The notes under the pieces were generated by a model. The model did no database searches. It had not been told where the DNA came from and saw nothing but the letters and a program-made list of their open reading frames with translations. This document shows, in pieces, positions 1 to 14,500 of a stretch of 64,000 nucleotides of DNA. The position numbers were made by a program, and so were the translations under genes. The stretch is from contig BDSL01000021.1 of NCBI GenBank assembly GCA_003116995.1, positions 310,001 to 374,000 on the forward strand, written 5' to 3'. Origin of the DNA: Yamagishiella unicocca (taxonomy: Eukaryota > Chlorophyta > Chlorophyceae > Chlamydomonadales > Volvocaceae). How positions within the stretch are numbered: position 1 is the stretch's first letter; each line of letters starts with the position of its first letter.

Positions 1-649
1 AATACACCTGCCCAGGCTTCCGTCCGCTCGTTACAAAGCATCACACATACAGCAAGGCCTCGCAGCAACCAAACGAATCGAATACACATCGCACATGCCA
101 CGACATTTATGTCATAAGACAACTGCACTCGCATCGATGACGATTTTCCAGTCCTGCTATGCCGGCGTGCATCCAGCGGCGGCGTCACATTCGTAATCTA
201 CCGTTTCTGGAGCAGTCAGACCAACATTAGGATGAGTCGAGGCGAACGAATCCAATTCTTATAGGGGCTATCGGCGGATTAGCCAGCTGCACATCCCTGC
301 AAATGAAGCGACTACCGTGTAGTGATGCATTCCACCAACAGCAGCTCGGCACCCGCCAAGTAACGCAAACGTGCAAACGTGCTACCGACCTAATTTGCAA
401 GCAGTTGTGTGAAATCCTCTCTAAATGTATACGCTTAGGGACATGCCAGCTGTATCTACAATGGCCCAAGCTGTGTGCATATGACGCTGCATCAACGGTA
501 ACCCCGTCCCCTACATACACACAACCAGCTGGAGCACTCTCCCCTGGATCCCCTGTCGTACTGCTTGTCGCAACCAACCCATCGCCGTACGCCCTCGTTA
601 CAACCTATCCACACATCGCCATTATTCCACTCGGTCCCAAACATCCGTC
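1..649. other. Gene-free left edge
   Basis: I see no convincing gene here. Short open frames on both strands lack splice signals and recognisable motifs. The stretch is less GC-rich than what follows and may be intergenic sequence, or 3' untranslated sequence of the minus-strand reading frame that ends at 650. Confidence 0.4.
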
Positions 650-2923
650 CTACTTCCCACGTGCTAGCCATACACGTACCCGTTCCCGCTTCTCACGGAT
701 GCGGCCGATGCGCCCCCCGGGCCTCGTGTCCAGCAAGCAGCCGCGCGCCGGTTGGTGATCCAGCGGCTCGGAGGCCTGTGTTTGCCATCCGGTTGCACCA
801 GTAGCTGCCCCGGACGGGCTTTCGGAGCCGCTGGCCCCCCCAGCTCCCCCACTGGCGCCGCCCGGCACTGCAGTCGTGGTTCGATAATCCCCCAGAATGG
901 CGCCCAGGCTGCGGGTACCGCCGCTGTCAGTGCCACCATTGTCGTTACCATGACCGCCGCCGCTGTCAGTGCCACCATTGTCGTTACCATGACCGCCGCC
1001 GCTGTCGCCGTTGCCGGCGCTGCCTCCCCTGGAGTCAGATTCGCTGCCGCCGCCGGCGCTTCCGGCAGCCGCATAGGGCAGGGGCGCGGTGTGCTTAGCA
1101 CCTCCGGCGCACTGTACTGTCGCCGAGGCCGAAGAAGTTAGGCCCGGCCCGGCAGCGGCGGCGCTTCCGAACGCCAGCTCCAGCTCCTCCAGATGTGGCC
1201 TGACGCTTTCGAACAGGTCGGCGGGGAACAGGGTCGTCAGGTCAATGCGTGGAACCAGCCTGGCAGCAAGCGCCGCGCGTCGCGGTGGCGGCGACGTCGC
1301 CACCGCCGTTGACGTCTCCACCGCCGTTGACGTCGTCGCCGCTGTTGACGTCGTCGCCGCTGTTGACGTCGCCGCCTCCGTTGATATTGCCGCTGCCGTT
1401 GGCGTCGCCGCCGCCGTTGCCGCCACCTCCTCCTCCACCGCCTGTCTGGGTGCTACGGCAGTGCCGTGAGGCTGCATGGGCTGGGGCTGGGGCTGGGGAG
1501 CTGCGCAGAGGGGGGGTCCTTCCGGCACCTCCACAGGCAAGGCCACACTACCGCCGCCGGCGGCGCCGTGAGAAGTCAGGAGGTCACTGCCAGCGGCGGC
1601 ACCAGCAGCATGAAGAACCGCGCCAGCACCATCATGGCCAGTAACGATCATGGTTGCCGCTACCGCCGCCCCGTCGCCTTGCGGCCCCAAGCCTTCGTCC
1701 GCGGGTGGAGATGCGGGTGCCTGGAACGGCGGCGACAGGTCCGTCCCTGGCGCTGACGCTGACACAGCGGCTGCAGGCGAGGGCTCGCTGCCGTTCTCCA
1801 GCGGCCATATGTTGTGATGCTGGTCGTCACAGCAGCGCTGGGTTCCCGGATGCGAGGCTGCTCCCTGGAGCTGATGGTCCGAGGCTAGGGCGCCCGACGA
1901 ACCGCGCAGCAGCGCAGCAGCAGCCTCTGCCGCCGCCGCCCCCTCCGTGGCCCGTTCCGCCGCCCCCTCCGTGGCCCGTTCCGCCGCCGACCACACCGGC
2001 GCCTCATTCCCTGAATCCTCCGCCGCTACCTCGGGTTGTGGTAGCGGTGGCTGCGCCGTCGGCTCTTCTGCGCCCAGTGCCAGCCCCGGCGCCATGTCCC
2101 CCATCGGCCTCCTCGTCGCCTCCGTCGCTGACGCCGCCGGCGCCCCAGAGCTCGGGACTCCCCGGGCTTCATCATCCTCTGCCGCTGCCGGCCCCATTGC
2201 AGCTGACACCTGCTGCCAGTCATCATCGTCATCAGCCGCTGCCGCTGCCGGGGCCGCTGCCGGGGCCGCTGCCGGGGCCGCTGCCGGGGCCGCTGCCGGG
2301 GCCGCTGCCGGGGCCGCTGCCGGGGCCGCTGCCGGGGCCGCCGCTGCCGATACCTGCTGCCAGTCATCATCAGCCTCTGCCGCTGCCGGCGCCGCTGCTG
2401 GCGCCGCTGCTTCTGGTGCTTGCTGCTGCAGGGCCGCTGTCGCTGAGGGCTGCGACCTCGCCCCGGGTTGCGGCCTCGTCCCGGGCTGCGGCGGCTCCTG
2501 CGGCGGCCTCTTAGGAGCCGAGAGGCCTCTTGAATCAGCGGGGCGGTGGCAACTTGCGCCGCTGCTGCCTTGGCCGTACTGTACGGCCGCGGCGGCGTAC
2601 GGGTCACTGTACCTCCACGCCGATAACTCTTTGTACTTTGGGTCGGTCGGGACCGGCACGCCGGCCAAAGGTGGTGGCGCAACAGCAGCGCTGCTCGAGT
2701 CATGCCCTTTCCTGCCTCCTGCATTAGCATCGCCGTCGCCCTCCTCCTCCTCGCCCTCCTCCTCCTCCTCCTCCTCGTCCTCCTCCTCCTCGTCCTCCTC
2801 CTCCTCGTCGCCCTCCTCGTCCTCCTCGCTGTCCTCTCTAGGCTGGTTCTGGTTCTGGCTCTGGTTCTGGTGCTGGCTCTGGTTCTGGTGCTGGCGAGGT
2901 CGTCTCTGCGAACGCTCCGGCAC
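650..2923 (-). CDS. Low-complexity acidic, Ala-rich protein (hypothetical)
   Basis: This is a single uninterrupted minus-strand frame of about 750 codons. Its first codon at 2923 is GTG, so it is probably an exon entered from an acceptor near 2898 (TTCGCAG) and not a true start. In order it shows a basic Gln/Asn-rich stretch (HQNQSQ repeats), an uninterrupted Glu/Asp tract of about 45 residues, two copies of the motif DDDWQQVSAA separated by an Ala-Pro repeat made of a 12-bp tandem DNA unit, Ala/Thr/Ser-rich sequence, and a Gly-Asn-Asp repeat (GGHGNDNGGTDSG twice) from a duplicated 39-bp DNA unit at 922-999. I recognise no domain. It may be the 3' exon of the unknown gene at 3033-6176, whose last exon also has a possible donor at 3111, but the frames do not join cleanly in my reading. 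The opposite strand is also open over much of it, as GC-rich repeats often are, so coding status is plausible, not proven. Confidence 0.4.
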   Translation of the reverse strand: MPERSQRRPRQHQNQSQHQNQSQNQNQPREDSEEDEEGDEEEEDEEEEDEEEEEEEGEEEEGDGDANAGGRKGHDSSSAAVAPPPLAGVPVPTDPKYKELSAWRYSDPYAAAAVQYGQGSSGASCHRPADSRGLSAPKRPPQEPPQPGTRPQPGARSQPSATAALQQQAPEAAAPAAAPAAAEADDDWQQVSAAAAPAAAPAAAPAAAPAAAPAAAPAAAPAAAPAAAAADDDDDWQQVSAAMGPAAAEDDEARGVPSSGAPAASATEATRRPMGDMAPGLALGAEEPTAQPPLPQPEVAAEDSGNEAPVWSAAERATEGAAERATEGAAAAEAAAALLRGSSGALASDHQLQGAASHPGTQRCCDDQHHNIWPLENGSEPSPAAAVSASAPGTDLSPPFQAPASPPADEGLGPQGDGAAVAATMIVTGHDGAGAVLHAAGAAAGSDLLTSHGAAGGGSVALPVEVPEGPPLCAAPQPQPQPMQPHGTAVAPRQAVEEEVAATAAATPTAAAISTEAATSTAATTSTAATTSTAVETSTAVATSPPPRRAALAARLVPRIDLTTLFPADLFESVRPHLEELELAFGSAAAAGPGLTSSASATVQCAGGAKHTAPLPYAAAGSAGGGSESDSRGGSAGNGDSGGGHGNDNGGTDSGGGHGNDNGGTDSGGTRSLGAILGDYRTTTAVPGGASGGAGGASGSESPSGAATGATGWQTQASEPLDHQPARGCLLDTRPGGRIGRIREKRERVRVWLARGK
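2237..2340. repeat. 12-bp tandem repeat (Ala/Pro coding)
   Basis: A 12-base unit (GCCGCTGCCGGG) is repeated about eight to nine times almost perfectly. On the minus strand it codes for an Ala-Ala-Pro-Ala type tract between the two DDDWQQVSAA motifs of the low-complexity protein. Such arrays are length-variable, so the tract length may differ between strains. Confidence 0.8.
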
Positions 2924-3007
2924 ACAGCGAGAGAGCAGACACGGGATAATGAAAGAGCTAATTAACGAAAAAAGGTATTCGGCACCAGCCGAAGCATTAC
3001 CCGATAC

Positions 3008-3032
3008 GATCTGGGGCCCACTGTAACGGCTA

Positions 3033-3036
<4 letters not shown>
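3008..3036 (+). repeat. Dispersed repeat end, copy E (short)
   Basis: The sequence CCCACTGTAACGGCTACTAC closely matches the repeat ends at 9046-9066 and 9253-9272, and the reverse strand near 9527 and 61785. The stop codon read by the last exon of the unknown gene (3033-3035) falls inside this motif. Confidence 0.45.
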
Positions 3037-6176
<3,140 letters not shown>

Positions 6177-6963
6177 TGCACTTCCACTTGGTTGCACGTG
6201 AACAAGCTGCCTCACGACCCAAATGTTTCTGCCTCGCCTCGGCCAAAACTAAACCAACCGTTTGTGGAGGAAGCTAGGGTTTTGGGTTTTAGGGCTTTTT
6301 AGGAGCACCCGGCAAGACTTATACAGCCAAGGAAATAAGTAAAATTTATAGGAGCCCGAAGATTTGCAGGTTAGGCGAGCGCAGTTGAAGCAAGACTGAC
6401 AAACGTGAACGGCGACCCATGGGCAACAAGCACTGGGCGCACACACAAGGCAGTACTTACCATTCCTGTTACCATGATACACATATCCAGTCCAAAACAG
6501 AAAATTTTAACAGTTGGCAAGGCCGTCCATCGGAACGCCACCAGGCAACCGATGAGCCGTGTACAGCGACCGGGGCCATGCAGCTGCATTGAAAGGATTA
6601 TGATCGCCTGTAATTAGGCACTTGGCGGCTGCCGGATGGCAGCGGCAAGCTTCTAGGCTACCCGAATGCTTTCACCGGCAACATTGTGTTTTGTTGCACC
6701 AACAAGATCCTGCGGGAGGATGCATGTCTAACGTGTAGCTAGCGGCAATGTCCTGCTGCGCTCCGCCCGTCACATCATTAAACTGTCGTGTAGTGATCTA
6801 AGAGAATGGCCTCACAGAGCAACGATTGGGCTGTACAGGTCTGCTGCTCAGAAACCGTGGTTGTTTCCGTACGCCGTACATGCATGGCCAGCGGGAAAAT
6901 GGAAAGTAAAACGTCTCTAACGTGTTTAGCCTTATATTTTCGTTTATTTGAACTTAAGCAGTA
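6177..6963. other. Intergenic, with telomere-like patch
   Basis: No gene is visible. The stretch is less GC-rich than the flanking gene bodies. It holds a short run of sequence related to the algal telomere unit TTTTAGGG at about 6273-6305, listed separately. Confidence 0.5.
6273..6305 (+). repeat. Telomere-like interstitial sequence
   Basis: Three to four imperfect copies of a TTTAGGG/TTTTAGGG-like unit sit here (TAGGGTTTTGGGTTTTAGGG followed by CTTTTTAGG). Chlamydomonas telomeres are made of TTTTAGGG, so this may be an interstitial telomeric relic, although the array is very short and chance is not excluded. Confidence 0.35.
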
Positions 6964-8493
6964 ATGCTTGTACAACTATTATGTTTGCTGCTTGCTCCGG
7001 CAGCCTCGCTCGCTTTTAGCGGCCTCAGTGAAGAGACGCTATCGCGTTCAGTCTTAAATCATGGGGATACGTCCCTTTTCGATCGAATGTACACGAAGTT
7101 GGATGGCAGAAAATGCATTAACGTCGCCTTCATCGGGGGCAGCGTGACTGGTGGGGCTGGCGTAATGTCAGGACAACCCTCGTGGTCCGTCTACTTTGGA
7201 CGTTTTTTGAATGATGCGTTTCCTTGCCGTGGACGGCACCAAGTTACTGTCTGGAGCCGAGGAGGAGCAGCGGCTGACTACTGGTGTGTCTAGACTGCTG
7301 CATAGTGCAGCGTGTTCGAGTATTCATCTGACCGTGCAAAACCCTTTGATGATCGTGCAAGGATTGACTTCTTCGCTGGGAGACAACACACTTTATTAGT
7401 TGATTTTGACCTCGTCATAGTTGATACATCCGTCAACGACATCTTTGAATTGTTAAGGAGCGGCGTTGGTCAATCAATTACGGAAGATCCCAACGAGTTC
7501 ATCCGCAGACACACCGAACTCCTTATGTCAATTATCCTACAGCGGTCGAAGAAGGCTACTGCTGCAGACGTCCCTTCGTGTGGTTCAAACTATACCCGCT
7601 CGTGGACTGGAGCTGCAGCGGTATGGGTTGGGACAACGACCCGTCGAACTCAGATATGGTTGGGTCCTGTGCCAAGATCAACCGACGCGGTGCACGTACA
7701 TTTGCCCGTGGCCGTCGTTCATGGGGTTCCGTACGTCTCGCTCCTCGATGGCATAGGCCCCTTCAATACACTCGCCAGTCAAAAGTGGCTCAACGAGACC
7801 TGGTACTGCGAACCAACAAAGGACTTACACCCAGGGCCCCTGGGCCATAAACTCCTGGGAGCGGCGCTCGTGAATTTTTTTGTCCAACAGCATCGTCACT
7901 TGCGAATGCGGCCATGGCAGGAACTTGAGCCTGTCGCGTACTGTCCAAGACCGCCAGCTTACACCCCGCAAGCCACGCTCGATATGTACCTGGACGCGAT
8001 CCCCCTTCACATCCCAACTGTCTTCCCGCCGGAGGTAAATCCCCGCCTCATGGATTGCGAAGTATGGTCGGTGAAGGCCGACGTGGTTGGAAAGCCGGGT
8101 CTCATCTCAACACAGGTAGGAACCAGCTGTACCATTTTCGTGGGCCCCGACGAAACCAAGGAGCATCCAGTGCAGATCGGCGAGGTTCACGTGATGGCTC
8201 TCAAGTCGTACGAGAACATGGGATTTGTTCGTATCACTGTGTCAGCGGGTACACCTGTGAGGCCACCAGGTGGCAATGGGAACGCGACCTGCTCTCAAGA
8301 GAGTGCCGTGGTGATTGGTTGGAAGGTATTCGATTGCATGTGGGAACAGCGGGTGTCGCAGGTGCACACCGAGAAAATCGATATCGAACTATCGAAAGTT
8401 CCCGATGACAACTGCCTCTTTTTCACGTTCACAGTATTGCCGTCGGAACGGGCCTCGAACAAGATAAAAATTATTGGATTCACCGCATTTTGA
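6964..8493 (+). pseudogene. Secreted SGNH/GDSL-like hydrolase, intronless, with lesions
   Basis: The frame opens with ATG and a clear signal peptide (MLVQLLCLLLAPAASLAFS). SGNH blocks follow: VAFIGGSVTGG (block I, nucleophile Ser), VDTSVNDIFE (Asn block) and DLHPGPLGHKLLG (Asp-x-x-His block), then a beta-rich C-terminal part of about 190 residues. These are the marks of an SGNH-fold esterase/acyl-hydrolase, probably acting on wall or extracellular glycan esters. Two in-frame TAG codons (7291 and 7303) interrupt it after the Gly-rich block. Between about 7550 and 7690 the protein-like reading moves to another frame (RRPFVWFKLYPLVDWSC, then WDNDPSNSDMVGSCAKI) before returning to the original one (HGVPYVSLLDGIG). 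No introns are seen, unlike its neighbours. It may be a pseudogene, a gene with very small introns, or a gene with sequencing errors. Confidence 0.6.
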
Positions 8494-8859
8494 GGGCGCA
8501 TGGACATGCCGTACTCCTTATGATGTTGACCGCACGACTAACCGTGACAGTGGTTGGAAGCATCGCAGAACGCAGACACAAGAGCAGTGCGGGCACTTGA
8601 GTGGCCGCCACCTTCCATCTACGTTGTTTTATCCTACAGAGGCTGAAGTGCCTATTCGATATTGGGAGTTCCTTGCGTACATAATGTAAACTTCTTATAT
8701 GTGCTGTTAGATGTGCCTTGGCACTCATCGTCAGGCGCCTAGTCTGGTTGAGGCAGTGGGCAGGCGAGCACTGTGCCATGTCGTCTGCTGCGCTGGTCCT
8801 GCAACTCGCTTTCACGAGCTGCGGGTGACCGTGTGTAAGCATGCGGCCGCGATTGCGAA

Positions 8860-9272
8860 GTGAGCTCCTGGCTGCCGGGGTTGGGAACCGTCGCTGCTGC
8901 TGCGCGGGATTGTTATTTGTTAGGATCCCAAACCATTGGTTGTGAGGCTCTGGGTGGTTTGTCTTTCGGAACCGTCGGTTTTCTCTGCTTTCCTTGTCTT
9001 TTTCTGTGTCAGGCGATGCGCCCGATGGCTCTACCTTTTAAGGTCTGGAGCCCACTGTAACGATTACAACAAGTTTGGGCCTTATACCGGGATGTGGTCG
9101 ATGCGCACAATGTGTCCCGAAGGTTTAGGATCATGCCTGATATTGGGTCGTGTTATCGGTCGACGTGTGTATTATCGGTCGACGTGTGTAAATATGTGAT
9201 GACCTATATCATGCTTTCTTCAGTGTCAGGCGATGTACCCTTTTGGCCTCGAATCCACTGTAACAGTCACTA
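8860..9272 (+). mobile_element. Dispersed repeat, copies A and C (unclassified)
   Basis: Copy A ends at about 9066 with TTTTTCTGTGTCAGGCGATG, then a GGCTCTACC stretch, then CCCACTGTAACGATTACAAC. Copy C ends at about 9272 with a shortened version (GTGTCAGGCGATGTACCC, then CCACTGTAACAGTCACTAC). The reverse complement of 61775-61870 shares the same order of blocks, which shows a dispersed family. Both copies share the same 3' edge, as expected for 3'-anchored retroelements such as LINEs or SINEs, but I see no coding domain, so the class is open. Confidence 0.55.
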
Positions 9273-9514
9273 CTACCATGCCACTAAGGGGGGTGCGCCG
9301 TGTGTCGTGTACGAGTGCAGGGCGTGTATTCGTTTGGGGAGCGTGGTTTCTTGGTTGGCTGAGCGGACAGAAACCAGACAATCGTTTCGTTGTGCGTAGT
9401 GTAGGTGCATGAGCCCGGGTTGTTGTCTGCAGCAAGGTTTGGGGCGGCATGAGCGTAACATGTGGGCGAGATATGTGCAAGTACACATGGACACTGGAAA
9501 GCAGCACGGTGCCA

Positions 9515-9560
9515 GGTGGTAACTGTTACAGTGGGTTCCAGACCAAAGGCCAGCTGGTAA
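9515..9560 (-). repeat. Dispersed repeat end, copy D (reverse)
   Basis: Read on the minus strand it contains GGCCTTTGGTCTGGAACC followed by CACTGTAACAGTTACCACC, matching the 3' edge of copies A and C 250-450 bases away in opposite orientation. Confidence 0.5.
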
Positions 9561-11553
9561 GGGCGCGGGACTCGTAGAGCGTGTCTTTTCGTAACGCTTA
9601 CGTTGGTGAAACGATATCGCGCACCCGGATCTCCGGCAGCAATGCACAGGGTCCACCCATGCAGAGCAACGCTTGTCATATCCGTCGACCAGTTTAAGGA
9701 CCTTCCTAGAAACCTACTGCTCACGCACAACTGACAGGAAGCCACGAAGGATTCAGTAGGTTGCCGTGTTGATTGCTTGGCTTCCCCCACAACTCGCGGT
9801 CATTGCATTAGTGACGTGCCTGCCTTCCATGTTGCATGGGTGCACTTTGAACCCAAGAGATGCTCTCCGTTCGGCAGCAAAACCACATCGCAAACGCATA
9901 TAGCGCGTGGGACACGCACCCTCGCAGCCAGTGTGTGAAGTAATGGTTGCGGCATCCAAGTTACGCAGGTTACGTCAGGTCAGGCTCGCTCTTCGTGCTC
10001 CCTGCAACAGTAATAGTTTGGCGGCTGATTCTCCTTTAACAATCCACCACGTGATATTCGCATTAGATGTCTGTCCCAGTATTGAGCTTCTAGGTTCGTG
10101 TCTCTCGGTCCTTTCGCCCGTCCTCTCGTGCCTTCGGCGCGCGTGGGCTAGTGTCAGGAGCATGAGGGCTGATGCACCAGTTAATTTATGAGACTCGGCG
10201 GTACTTAACACAAATATGATAAATAACACGCATCTGCGCACAAACAAGCTCAAGAGGTACACCGACATACGCACGTACGCCGTGTGTTGCGGCTCAATGG
10301 CAAATTGGCGCACACAGTGTTCCACATGACTGCACCGCAAGCGTACCGCCCCTAAGACACCGTGTACATCAAAATTGCCGACGGCAGTGGCCTGGCATCA
10401 TCATGTTCAGCAGTGCCCGAAGTATTCGCATGTCCGCCCGCCACGCAACTGAAGCTTCAAATCGCTTGATATGACCCAGGAAGCCGTCATCACCTGCACC
10501 GCATACCTACTCGCTAGTGAAGATACAGCACAACCTGGAATACAACCACCCGATGTCTTGGCCACACAGCGTCAGCTTCTTTAGGACACTGTCAGAAAGG
10601 GATGCAGCACAAGGTACGGCACCATTTGCCATTCCAAGCACCCGCAACAACCAGATACATGAACGGATCGCACCGCTGATATGTCGCGTGGACAGGTCAC
10701 CATTCCACGCATAGACTCGGCCCCCGCCCCCCGCTATGACATGTTTTATCACACGCCACGAGCACTGCGTCAACGATATTGATGTTAAAGAGTATGGATG
10801 CCCATAATCCCCCCTAAAGCGGCGGTCTGTGACCACGGCGCCAGTATAAAGCTGGTGTAATGAGACGGCCAGTAAACCCCATAGTGAGAACGTCGCAAAA
10901 TACACAATAGGAGACGAAATGACCACTCAACTTCAGGCATCCCAATTCTAATGGAAAAGGGCAGCTACGGCAATACCTGCAAGCCCACGTTGATCAATAT
11001 CTTCTCTTGCTCGTACGGCGATTTTGAGCCTAATTAAAATAGCAGCGGTCAGTAAACCCCCGGACAGACAGCTGCCCACCTTGAAATCCCCTTGCAACCA
11101 GTCTTTGCAGTGTGTCATCTCTTTGGGTATAGACACCATTTACCTCCGACGGCTATATCTCCAAGCACCACTCATGCAAATGAGTTCACGGCTTCCTTGA
11201 AACCATCAACCACGCTCTAAAATCGAAATCCGCAACAGGCGTGACACGTAACCAGGCGAAAGCGCCAGCTAGCAAGCTGCGTCATTCGACGAATAGCTCC
11301 TTTTAAGTGGGCGAAACGGTGACTAACGGCACCGTCCGCGAATGCATACAACACCGGGCGACGCTCAGCTATTTGAAAGAAGCAGCAACAACTTGATGAA
11401 CATTAGGCAGTCGATCATCGTCGTGAGCACAAAAAGTGACCTCACCTGCGTGGGCAGCACAACTCATTTCGCCCTGATCCAATCGCGTCGTACCGTGTCA
11501 GGCAGCCGGAACTCGCTGCGGCATAGTGAGGGCACGATAGGGGTCCCTTGCTG

Positions 11554-14500
11554 CTACTGTTGGTACCCGGACTGCGGTCGCTGGTTTCGGCGCTTAAAGT
11601 CAGACAGCTTCTCCAGTTGCCGCACCAGCTCCTCAGCGGTAGGGCGCACGGACGGCAACTGGTGCCAGCAGCGCTCAGCGAGCCCTCGGTAGTTAGCGGG
11701 CACCCACTGCGGCAGCGCTGGCCGCAGCATGCGGTGGGAAACTGCGTTGGCGATTTCCTGGGCCGACAGCCCCTCGTACAGCCTCATGCCGCACAACACC
11801 TGCGTACGGCATCACGTGGTTCGCGTAAGGGAACTGCCGGAGGCCTGGGGTCGACCTGGGGTTTTCGGACAGGGTCGTAAAGGAGAAACAACGCTCCGCG
11901 GCCCCTTGCCTTCAACCCCCTGTTTTCCCGATTCGCCTTTTCGAAGGACGACTAGACAGGCGTCGCTGGGTTTTAAATGAATCACTTCGGAGGCTAGGTA
12001 GTCGGCACTGCGCAGCGCAGCGCAGCAAGGTGGTACATCCGCACATGTAGCGCAGCGCAGCAAGGTGTAACAGCCGCACCTGGTACATGATGACACCGAA
12101 GGCTATCCACATGTTGGCGACAAGCGGAGGGAGAGGGCAGCAAGTAGTAATGAGAAACCGTGAAAAAATTGGAGGGGCACGGATAGGTCAGATTGACTTG
12201 TTCCCTGAAGGGCAGACGAAGAAACTGCTCCTAAACTACGCTCCGTACGACAGCCGTGCGCGCGGGCAGAGCCTGTTCTTCGACGCAGCCTTCCTGTCGC
12301 TGCCTTTCGCAGCAGGAGCCCTGGACGCAACAAACGCAACCCGGCCCGCACAAAACGCATCATCCTCAGGTGGGCAGCTCGCGGAGGCGAAGGCTTCGGT
12401 GGCGAATTGCCACGCATGTCGTGGAACTCGCAACGCAACAGACAGCGTTGTTACGACGTGCACACAAGCGCCGTCAAACCGCACTCACCGTAAATATCTA
12501 CGGCAGCCCCCAGCGTCTTCTTCCCTGCGGTACGACAAAACACGCAGCAGGCGGTTGGGCTTTGCGCGAAGCTCGCTCCCAACTTGGTCCCAAAGCCCGC
12601 CACAACAACGTCCCACGCCACCCGAAGAGCCCGCCCTGCCATTCACACGCAGCGAAAGAAACGCTTAAACTCCCCCCCCCCGCCTCCCTTACCCATGAAG
12701 ACCTCTGGAGCAATGTGCGTTATAGTACTGTGGTGGCGCGAAGGACAAGGATGGAGGAGGCGGCGTCAGCATTGAAAGGTGATGTCGGTACCCGTCACAA
12801 AACCCACGGTGAACGAACTACCAGCGGACTGCCGATGGCCACGACTCCGCACAGCTCAATTCCCCCCAGGAACGCCCTTTCCGCCAATCGTATCCGATCC
12901 CCATACCGCACACATACCGCCAACCCAGTTTCGTCCCCCCCCCCCATCACCCGCCCCCGCCGCCTCACCCGCTGCCCACGGCCTCGTCGATGACCAGCTG
13001 ACCCTCCTCGTTGTGTGCGAGGGTCTTGGCCAGGCCGAAGTCCGACAGCTTGGCGGTGAAGCCGCGGGGGTCGCGCGGCGCCGACTTGAGCAGCACGTTC
13101 TGCGGCTTCAGGTCGCAGTGAACCAGATGCAACGAGTGCATGTGGCGCAGAGCCAGTGCGACCTCCAGCAGCGTGGAGTAGACGGACTGCGGGGGAGGGT
13201 ATGAGCGGAGAGACCCATGGCCGGCATTGGAAATGCAAAAACAGAATAGGAAACGTTGGTGCGCTCGTTTGGAGGGGGGCCAGGCCACGAGGTCACGACA
13301 CACCCGCGCACACGCACACGCACACACACACACACACCCCGCACCGCCCATGCCAGTCGGGATGGGTGGCCGGGGTACATCGCGGCGTGTGAGCGAGCAC
13401 CGAGTGACGTACACGGAGTGCGGCCAGCTCAACAACACCCGCCGGTAACGCCGCGATGGAGTACGACATGCTGGAGCCGGCGAACCGTACGACATGCCGG
13501 AGCCGGCGAACCGTACGACATGCCGGAGCCGGCGAACCGTACGACATGCCGGAGCCGGCGAACCGTACGACACACTCACCCGCATGCTGACCGCCAGTAG
13601 GCCTTTTCCTGCCCTCCCGCCTGCAGCACCATCTGGTAAGAGAACAGCAAGAGGCGGGCGTGGGAGTGAGAACGGTAAGGAGCCCGCCCTGGCGGGCTCA
13701 ATCCCGACTCAATCCCCTTTGCCGGCTTCGAGCTGCTGGACAAAACGGACTAGGGCCTGGCCAGGAGGACACCAACGACGGCAACGGCAGCTGCAAGCTT
13801 CACTTACTCGCGTCCAGCCTCTCAAAGAACACTCGCTTCTGGATCGCGTCGCACAGGCTGCCAGCATCCATAAACTCCATCACCAGCGCCACGGAGATGC
13901 CGCCGACTACGATGTCCTGGCCCGGCGCCGGCGACTCGAGCAGCGAAGGCATCTGTACCAGCCGCGCGCCTCCATTGCCCGGCTGGTCCGCCATGTCCAT
14001 GGAGTCAAACAGCATGCCGCTGTCCGGCAGCTGGAGCTTGCAGTCCGTGAAGAAGGTGAGAACCTGGACGAGGCCGCAAAGGCAAGAGACGACGCCGTGA
14101 ATTGTGAGTTGACCGGACTCGCGCCCTCTTCCTTCGGGGCTCCCGCACCCTAAACACCAGGTCGCGGAGGGTCCGTGGGGACGTCCGGATGCTCCGGAGC
14201 GACCCCATCCCCCTCACGGTTTCTGCCCTCCTTTTCCTATCCTGTCGTGTAACCGGGTATCCTCGCTACCGACCCCCCCCCAGCGGTCCCCCGACCTCCA
14301 CACCTGCACGATGTTCGGGTGGCTCACGCTCACGCTCGCCACCAGCTCGATGGCGTCGTGCAGGTGTTGCTTGTGGAGTACGACAGCGCTGGGCGCGTGG
14401 ATGTCCCCGTTGACGCTCTGCAGCACCGCCAGCTCCTTCTCCTGGATGACTTTGATGGCCACCTCCGAGCCGTGGTACGTGCCCCTGCGGGCGGACACCG

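Larger units (their letters stand above)
8494..11553. other. 3 kb without recognisable genes; repeat copies
   Basis: I find no supportable coding sequence here. The stretch contains two forward and one reverse copy of a dispersed repeat end (near 9046, 9253 and 9527) and a short direct repeat (TCGGTCGACGTGTGTA twice, near 9158-9190). Base composition is lower in GC than in the kinase gene that follows. It may be debris of mobile elements. Confidence 0.45.

Noticed and set aside
1947..3026. Long plus-strand open frame (359 codons, Ser/Ala-rich)
   Set aside because: It is antisense to the acidic low-complexity frame and consists of the complement of the same repeats. Open frames on both strands are expected in such DNA.
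7285..7311. A 27-nt intron (GTGTGT...GTGCAG) that would remove both stop codons in the SGNH gene
   Set aside because: It keeps the frame and has GT-AG ends, but 27 nt is below any intron size normal for green algae, and it does not explain the later frame change.
12256..12993. Plus-strand open frame of 245 codons
   Set aside because: It lies antisense to kinase exons 12489-12524 and 12693-12727, whose motifs and splice sites are convincing.
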